Shown here piece by piece: positions 57,660-64,000 of a DNA stretch of 64,000 nucleotides (its first letter is position 1; every line of letters starts with the position of its first letter). Below the pieces are notes generated by a model that was given only the letters and a program-made list of their open reading frames with translations, was not told the DNA's origin and searched no databases. Where the stretch lies: NCBI GenBank assembly GCA_025738555.1, contig JAOVFP010000021.1:372001-436000 (forward strand), read 5' to 3'. The translations under genes and the position numbers were made by a program. This DNA is from Cyathus striatus (taxonomy: Eukaryota > Basidiomycota > Agaricomycetes > Agaricales > Nidulariaceae).

Positions 57660-57834
57660 ACGGTATAGTGGGTAGGGTCGGGTATACGTACCCTCTATGT
57701 GGTTACTACAGGTATAATATTGGTAAACATTGATTGGGTACAGTATATGTACCCTCGATGTTGACATTGGTTATGCACCCGGATGGTACAGACTCGGTAC
57801 CCTTTTGGAACCGATTCTGATGCCTGACATATCC
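57660..57834. repeat. GGGTAC subterminal motifs, right end
   Basis: GGGTATACGTACCCTC, TTGGGTACAGTATATGTACC, CTCGGTACCCTTTTGG. Counterpart of 34441-34590. Confidence 0.6.
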
Positions 57835-57842
57835 GTATCTCC
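57835..57842. repeat. 8-bp target-site duplication, right copy
   Basis: GTATCTCC, identical to 34415-34422, immediately followed by Helitron coding sequence on the minus strand. Confidence 0.85.
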
Positions 57843-60800
57843 CCAGCCCATTATATATGACATTACCAATGGGGCTGCCAACTCTTGTTCTTGATTGACT
57901 ACATTAGCCAATCGAAATAATAGTTTTTTCTGCTGATCCTGTAATGAATCATTCTCTTCTCATTGCATATGATATGCATATCCCTCTTGCATGAGTGCTG
58001 ACAGATTATAATTTGATCTTTGCCCCTTTGCAGCATATGAAAAGATGTACTCCCCAATGTTTAATGTCTCCTGACCATATGTCAATAGTTTTGAATCATT
58101 ATTGCCTTTCACCTGAGCTGTTACTGCTGGATTCCAGTTGTTTGTATATTCATACAATCTCTTTGGTGCCCATGTTCCATCTTCTTTAATATATTCTGTC
58201 TCTGCTTTTTCAAAAGGTGCTCTTCTTTTGCATTTTGGTTGGCCCTTTCCATCATATATTATGCATCTTCTAACTTCACATGTATGTATCTGTTTGGCTC
58301 AGGCAATTTTAGGATTGGGTGGCCATGAGTATGCTATTTCAACATCATTTTCCATCTGTTGGACTGATTCTGCAGATTCCAAACCAGGTGCATAGGCATG
58401 TATATTGGAAGCTATAAATTTTCTGACTTGCTCCTGAAAATTTTCTGTTTTAAGCAAATCCTGCATTTCTCCAGATGATGGTGTATTCTCCAACCATAAT
58501 ATTAAATGGAGGTGAAGACTTTCCCTTCCCTGTGTTTCCACAGTCCCAAAATATGCTCCCACCCTTCCATACACTCCATTTGATGTGTGAGTCTTGTACT
58601 TTGTTCTCCTTATTCCATACAATGACTCCATAACAGTGTTGAAATAAATGACGCATCAACGACGACGACGTTACATTTGGCCTCAAAGCATGCAAGGGAG
58701 GAAGCATGAGGCAAATGGATAAGTAGATACAGTACATAGTATACTACTTAAATACATAAAAAGCGGAGCACATTGTCTGTAAAATACATAATAGGTATAG
58801 TAACATATCCAAATGCATATGTGGAGGCGGCATGGAATTGTGACATTTGAATAACTAATATAATTCTACAAACAGTTCCTATTATAAAATGAAAGAATTT
58901 GGCAGCAGCATATGGATCATTTGCTATATTCTGTGCTTGCACTGACTTGTCTGGCCCTGCTGTTCATATAAAATTATCCATGTCAATAGCTTCACCAGCA
59001 AATATCTGTGCAATAGGATCATGAAGATCACATGGATTCATGGTAATCCATAATGAGGGGGGACCTATGGATGCAACTGTTGACCACATTTGTGATCTTA
59101 ACTGATATTGAGATTGATTAGACCCCATCACCTGACCATGCACAGCATGTACATGTTTTTGTAGAACTCAAACAGCTGCATCTGACATTGGTAATTTATT
59201 TTCCTCCTCTATTTTGGCTTTTTCAAGCTTTTCTGCAGTGATTGTTGACAATATCCTGGCCTCCCTATCATATTGTGTCTTGTGCATCTGAAGTCAAGCT
59301 GATCCTAATGCCTCTTGGTGCTGTAGAATTCCAAATATCACAAATGGTAGTGTTTCATGTTTCCAAAATCTCCTGTCATGATACTGCATCAACCATTTTG
59401 CATGATCAGCCAGAGCGATTTCAACTGGTCTATCTGCCTCAGGACCTCCCACCCCATATGGAAACATGCATGGAAAGGCATGTTCAAAGTAGTTTTCATG
59501 ATCATAGTCTATAACTTGTTGCAACTCTGCTTCTTGTGGTCATCCAAAATCACAGACAAGTTTTTGTCCATGCCTTGCTGCATAGCTACCTTCCATACCA
59601 TCCATCTATAGGTTATTTACTCCCCATTCCATAAGCTTAGATACTGAGAGTTTGGATGTATCTGTGTCTGATGTTCCTGTTACAGTGTAAGGTATCACAT
59701 CAGGCTCATCTCCTGTTGATGAGGTTTCCTCATCTGTACTCCATCAGTCTTGTGTTCTATCTATAATAACATTCAAACAATTTACCTGTTCTGTTCTCAC
59801 TAACTTCATCCTCTGCATTTGGAATGTATCCATCACTTTCTTCATCCACTACCCCCACATCTTTACATTGTTGTACAATTCCCATAATTTCATCAGGAAT
59901 ATCATCTGCAGGTAGACATCCTAAGCATTCCATGTCTATTTTGATCCCTCCATAGTACTTTGGATTGTTTGCTTTCAACCATTGCAATGCTTCACCTATT
60001 GCATATCTTCTAGCATGGAATGTGTTCCACAAGTACTTCTTTGGAAGAGTTCCCACACCAATAAAGGTGATAGTTATAATGGAAGCAAGTACACTGACTG
60101 GCCTTGGCATTAAATCCCCATGCACCATCTTGGTCATGCCTTCCACATTCAGCTCAAATGAGCTCACATTCCCTCTCATCCCCCTCTGCAGATTTTCATG
60201 AGACCCACCAGCCTTCTTGGGATACAATTTTGTTAAAACTATTGGACTGGACAGAGATTGAACCTGTGACCACCTGTACTCATGACTAGGCACTCTTCCA
60301 ACTGAGCTACCAGCCCTTGCCTATACACAAGCAAGAACAGGTACTTAACCAGTTGAGTGGGCTACCAGGCTCATCACCATGGCAGGAGTGCTCCAATATT
60401 ATACACCCCCATAACCCAGTCAAGGCTGTCAACCTTGCCAATCCAACAAATTTAAATGTAAATACCCTTGGGTATACATGTGCAATAAGTAGTTGTTCTG
60501 CGAATGACAACTTTGCAACTCCCATGGCATGGCTCCAACCCATAGGTTGTTCACTAATGATAACCATGGTGGTTTGCTAGTGCCTTCTCTACTTAAATCA
60601 TGGTAACAGTCTTTGCATATGTTCACCATCACTTTGCCATCTTCTGTATTTATACCCCTTGGTTCCAATAGTTGTCCATCATACAAGTTATGGGCTGGGT
60701 GATGGAAAGCTGGCTTCAGCCATTCTGCATTTGGTATATCCTCAATTCCAACTGCCTGCATTTCTCCTTCAAATCTGCTAAGTTCCCTGGCACATACTCC

Positions 60801-61170
60801 ACATATACTTAACTTCAAATTCTCATTCATTGTTGCTTCATGGAAACTGCAATAGCAATCCCTCAACTCCTCTTCAGATGGAAGCTCTAGGTACCTGCTT
60901 GTGTCAATATGTGGATCAGGCCACTTGTGTTCTGTCAGTCCCATCTGCTTGACTCTCTCCACATGCTGACACACTCATCTTGTTTGCCACTCCTCTGCTC
61001 TCTTCCTCTTCTGTTCAGTTGATGCTTCCACACTCTTTTTCTGCTTTTCAGCACCTCACTCCCTCAGCTTGTTCTTGTCTTCTTCCCTGGCTGACAACAT
61101 TATATGGTCTATCATTTTCATCTTGTTTACCCTTTGCTTGTTCGAGAATGACAACTTTCTATGAAAAAAA
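57843..61170 (-). pseudogene. Helitron 5' half: DUF6570 and Rep (HUH) domains
   Basis: N-terminal half of the RepHel protein. From about 61170 a Lys/Arg/Glu-rich stretch leads to GLTEHKWPDPHIDTSRYLEL, then a DUF6570-type region with ICGVCARELSRFEG, ICKDCYHDLS and WLSLVNNLWVGAMPWELQ. A SINE-like insertion (60232-60443) cuts the next block, which resumes LYPKKAGGSHENLQRGMRGN and SFELNVEGMTKMVHGDLMPR. The Rep part has FPYGVGGPEADRPVEIAL, WLMQYHDRRFWKHETLPF, the HUH motif ESLHLHLILWLENTP at about 58520-58480, NDVEIAYSWPPNP, LNIGEYIFSYAAKGQRSNYN and GYAYHMQ. It ends at the 23.4-kb element with LVMSYIMGWGDT. Rep nicks and joins single strands in rolling-circle transposition. Several stops. Confidence 0.85.
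60232..60443 (-). mobile_element. SINE-like tRNA-derived repeat, copy 2
   Basis: Reverse-oriented copy of 50058-50269. Differences include GACGAG to GATGAG and GAGCGCC to GAGTGCC, both at CpG. It splits a Helitron DUF6570-linked block, VFTFKF before and KLYPKKAGG after. Flanks ACAATTTT (60224-60231) and ACAAATTT (60446-60453) look like an 8-bp duplication with one mismatch. Confidence 0.75.
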
Positions 61171-62972
61171 GTTTTGAGTTCAGCTACTGTCAATGCTTGT
61201 ATGTTTTGTCACCTTGGATCTTGAATATCCATATAACTTCCATGACGCTCTTGGGTTCCATGTGTCTTCTTTTCCAATTTGGTATGTGTCCTTTTGCTCT
61301 TGACTTTACTTCAATTTATACCTCTCATTCATACTCACCTGGCATATTGACAGTACAGGTTCATCGGAACAAATCTGCACACTGCACACCTCAATGCCCC
61401 CCTTTGCCATCACACCCACCTCCCCTTTGATTGTTGCTGAACCAGTCGCATTCCTGAGAGAAATCCCCCAAGCTTCTTTCATGGTACAATCTTTGGTAGA
61501 TGTAGAACTGATTCACTGTCTTATCAATACCACCATCTAACAATGGTAGATGTTTGTTGGTATTGCCTTTGCATGCTCCTGGCCTCTCACTCCTACCTTT
61601 GGCCTTACTTCAATCCATATATTGACTGGCAGTATTGGACCCATTCCCAGAAGCAGCACCACTCACTGATAGGACAGTACAAACAACCACAGACTCTGCA
61701 CCATTCCCCACAGCCTACACCTGTACACTCCCACCCTCAAATCTCCCCTCCACCACCCCCAACAGAGAATCCACACCACTTCTAATCGGAACATCAGAGG
61801 GACTGTGCACACATTTTGCTGCTACTTACTACATATCTATGACAATTGCTTATGGCCATCCACTTACACCTGTCCCTTTCATGAAGACTCAATGAAGACT
61901 CAACTTGATGATGTGGCACAACCCCAGCTTCCTCTGTGACTTCTCATACTCTCATGTCACCATATCATTGGAACTTGATCAATGGATGCAGCTATGCTGA
62001 ATATCACAAGGGTGGAAGTGCTACAGAAGGGTGTTGTGGCTTGGGTGGCTAGAGAGAGTAGAGAGGGCTCTGTTATGGTATATCACCTTATTATATAAGT
62101 AAAAGTACTATACCTTCGCATTTCTACTTACCTAGAGTATTCAACTACTGGCCTACATATTTTCTCACATAGAACTGAATGTTCTATACCTTTCTACATC
62201 ATTGGAGAGTCATACAGAATAGTCTCGCTTACTGTAGAACATATGGGACACTACTAGATATCATGATTTCATCAGTATATAGGTTTGATGTAGTTGATTA
62301 GAATGGATATACTTTTTTACTGTTAATTCTTGCAACCTGCTCTAAGACAACTAGTACTGTTCCAACACTACTAGTCTACTACATTAATTCAAGACCTTGC
62401 TCTGAATTTAGTGTACTTCATCGCTCCTCAACCATCAAGACTATGCTCTGACGATCCATGATAAATATCTCACACTTCGCTTGTAGTTATCTCCAGCGAT
62501 ACTTTTAGATCCTTTGGTTATCAAGATCTACTCGGTTAGGCTATTAATGACTCAACTCTATTCAGGATAACTCCCTCATATTGCAGAACTCAAGAACCAT
62601 ATATGTATCTATACTAACGCTACTACTGACAATTGTATTCAAAGGAATACACCAGTGCGGCATAGACACATGGTCCATAACAGGCTCTGCAGCATCTACT
62701 AGATTGTACATGATGAAAAGTACATGCCCCAGAACAACTTTTGACTCTCTTTTCAACTTTTTCACAGCATACTGTCAGTATCTTTCCATGCACTATGCAT
62801 TGCAAGTCTTCACAACTTCCCATCTGACCTTGTGGCAATTTTGTGTCTACCTCTCTCACCATCATCCTTCAAATTCCAATCTCTACCTTACTCAAAGTCC
62901 ATCCTGCCACAAGAACTCCTTCATCACATTTGTTCTGTGTGGTTTAAGTCCTCCATACACAGTTGTAAACTC
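61171..62972. other. Unassigned sequence beyond the Helitron
   Basis: No recognised gene. A plus-strand frame at 62581-63084 (167 codons) starts MQNSRTIYVSILTLLLTIVF and lacks family features; it runs into the repeat below and is probably spurious. 62071-62575 is AT-rich and could be an LTR fragment, not demonstrable. Confidence 0.35.
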
Positions 62973-63064
62973 CTCCTCCCAGGACCTTTCATCGACTCCT
63001 GTGTGCATTCAACATCCACATCACAGTGATGTACAATCACTTTCAAGCCAGTGGGTCACAAGTG
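62973..63064. repeat. CpG-decayed copy of the 28704-28795 segment
   Basis: Aligned with 28704-28795 it differs at 8 positions, each a CpG in the earlier copy and TpG or CpA here. One CpG (ATCGAC) is kept. Confidence 0.85.
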
Positions 63065-64000
63065 GCTGCTTCATTTTTCAATGAATGATCTAGCTATGCA
63101 CTTCAACTTCACAGCCACATGACTGCCAATGTCTTGCCTTCCAATGCCAACTCCCAATAGAATATTGATGTCCACTGTACCTTCTCTGCTGCCTTTGTCA
63201 CCCACTGCTTTCATCCCCTCTACTGCCACCTCACCATCACCTTCAACAACCACCTTGCCTCTATGTCGACTGCCTCTTTCACTACCTACTCCTGCATCAC
63301 ATCATGTTCTTCCACTGCCTCCTTGGCCTCAACTTCCAACACCATTGAGCTTTCACTTTCTCCCCCACCTGGACTACTGGACTATACCATGATCAAATCG
63401 TGAAACTTCTTCTTACATCCACCTCACACCACTTCACTGCCTTCTTCACTCCTCCCCCAGACACACACATAATGTCTACCAAACCCTCCAAGATCAACTT
63501 CAACCAACATGTGGACTGCGACCATTACATCGAGTATGGGCTGGATATTGCTCATTTTGGGATTGCATGTTATCTGGGGGAGGGAGGTTGGGTGTCAGGT
63601 TTAATGGTTCATCTCTTTTCCCCTCTTTATTTATGTTTTCTACCTCCTCCACCCTCATGCCAATCTCTGCATATGCTTCAACTATGTCACCACCTGCTTT
63701 AACTCCTCTTCTCATTCATCCCCTCTCCTCCCCCCATTCCATCATCTCCAAACTTATTGATGTCTGAATGGCACATCATTCATGCCTTCATAAACATGTG
63801 CTCCCATCTCCACCTTCACTCCTCCTCCACCTGTTATTTCACCTCACGTTCATCCTCCACATGATGGCCTCCACTCCCACCACCACTTCATCTACAACCA
63901 CTTCAATGACCACTTCTCCCCATGTATACACTACTGATTCTGCAGCATGTCTCACTTATCCCACTACAGCACATATCTATACCACCACTCAAACACTTCC
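63065..64000 (+). pseudogene. Decayed member of the 28-30 kb multicopy family
   Basis: Plus strand at 63471 opens MSTKPSKINFNQHVDCDHYI then EYGLDIAHFGIACYLGEGGW before a likely intron (donor-like GTTGGGTGTCAG region), which looks like a genuine N-terminus of an unrecognised family. Surroundings are rich in CACC and CTTC low-complexity motifs like those at 29060-29480 (CTTCCAACACCATTGA against CTTCCAACACCCATTGA). CpG nearly absent. The window ends inside it. Confidence 0.35.

Larger units (their letters stand above)
34423..57834. mobile_element. 23.4-kb KDZ-like element inserted in the Helitron
   Basis: Bounded by GTATCTCC duplications. Removing it and one copy joins ...LVMSYIMGWGDT to GDTYKSHYYTPIYWSS in frame, as expected for an uninterrupted Helitron. 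Ends are weakly inverted (GGGGCATGTTA against GGATATGTCA). Both subterminal regions carry GGGTAC/GTACCC palindromes. It contains about 300-bp satellite arrays on both sides, a KDZ-like transposase with cysteine clusters, and at least five other gene-like units, two MITE or SINE insertions and a minisatellite. An 8-bp duplication fits Zisupton-type KDZ elements; a 9-bp one would fit MULEs. CpG content is much higher than in the Helitron around it. Confidence 0.8.
30094..61170 (-). mobile_element. Helitron (coding extent), three times interrupted
   Basis: One element in order DUF6570, Rep, PIF1 on the minus strand. Without the three insertions the coding part is about 6.3 kb, near the usual length for fungal Helitrons. 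Termini (5' TC, 3' hairpin plus CTRR) were not located. Confidence 0.8.

Noticed and set aside
62071..62575. Possible solo LTR (TGTTATGG... to ...GGATAACTCCC)
   Set aside because: No duplicated flank, no second LTR and no internal retroelement sequence nearby.
1..64000. CRISPR arrays, bacterial operons, riboswitches
   Set aside because: Gene structure with introns and fungal families shows a eukaryotic nuclear sequence; the tandem repeats lack spacer structure.

Overview
The window reads as a transposon-dense chromosome segment of an agaricomycete (Basidiomycota). The evidence is the mix of families: Agaricomycete-type TPR-CHAT and methyltransferase genes, DUF6589 proteins, RecQ-like helicases, a DUF6570-Rep-PIF1 Helitron, a KDZ-like transposase with CxC-type cysteine clusters, and short fungal introns of 40-65 bp. 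All assignments come from reading translations and repeats by eye; no database search was run. I see almost no intact host gene. Most coding sequence is broken, often by TGA codons where the family has an arginine that could have been CGA.

Layout. 0-10.7 kb: a decayed TPR-CHAT gene split by a 2.4-kb terminal-inverted-repeat insertion, an unrecognised relic on the minus strand, and three tandem copies of a class I methyltransferase in rising decay. 10.74-27.98 kb: a nest of one mobile family, called here the DUF6589-RecQ family. The outer element (E-A) carries a RecQ-like helicase (+) converging on a DUF6589 gene (-). It has inverted ends containing hairpins and is flanked by a 13-bp direct repeat. 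Inside its right end sit a second copy (E-B), with the same two genes truncated around a 3.3-kb foldback element, and a 562-bp non-autonomous relative (E-C). A 665-bp TA-flanked MITE interrupts E-A's last hairpin. 28.0-29.8 kb: a CpG-rich family in partial tandem copies. One copy preserves an uninterrupted version of the site E-A entered.

30.1-61.2 kb: one minus-strand Helitron (DUF6570, Rep/HUH, PIF1) cut three times: by a 1.2-kb foldback, by a 212-bp tRNA-derived SINE-like repeat, and by a 23.4-kb element at 34.42-57.83 kb. Removing the last and one copy of its 8-bp duplication rejoins the Helitron reading frame. This large element has GGGTAC-rich ends, about 300-bp satellite arrays at both sides, a KDZ-like transposase gene with an in-frame TAG, and several unrecognised spliced cargo genes. 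One cargo gene contains a tandem array of 21-bp microexons, each with its own intron. 61.2-64.0 kb: mostly unassigned sequence and a CpG-decayed copy of the 28.7-kb family.

How the parts work together. The autonomous units appear to be the helicase + DUF6589 pair (DUF6589 being the candidate transposase), the Helitron Rep-PIF1 protein, and the KDZ-like transposase. MITEs, foldbacks and the SINE-like repeat are likely passengers. CpG dinucleotides are strongly depleted in some segments (0-26 kb, 30-34 kb, 58-64 kb) and kept in others (27.1-29.8 kb and the 23.4-kb element). Matched repeat pairs differ almost only at CpG, which points to methylation-driven deamination in defined blocks.
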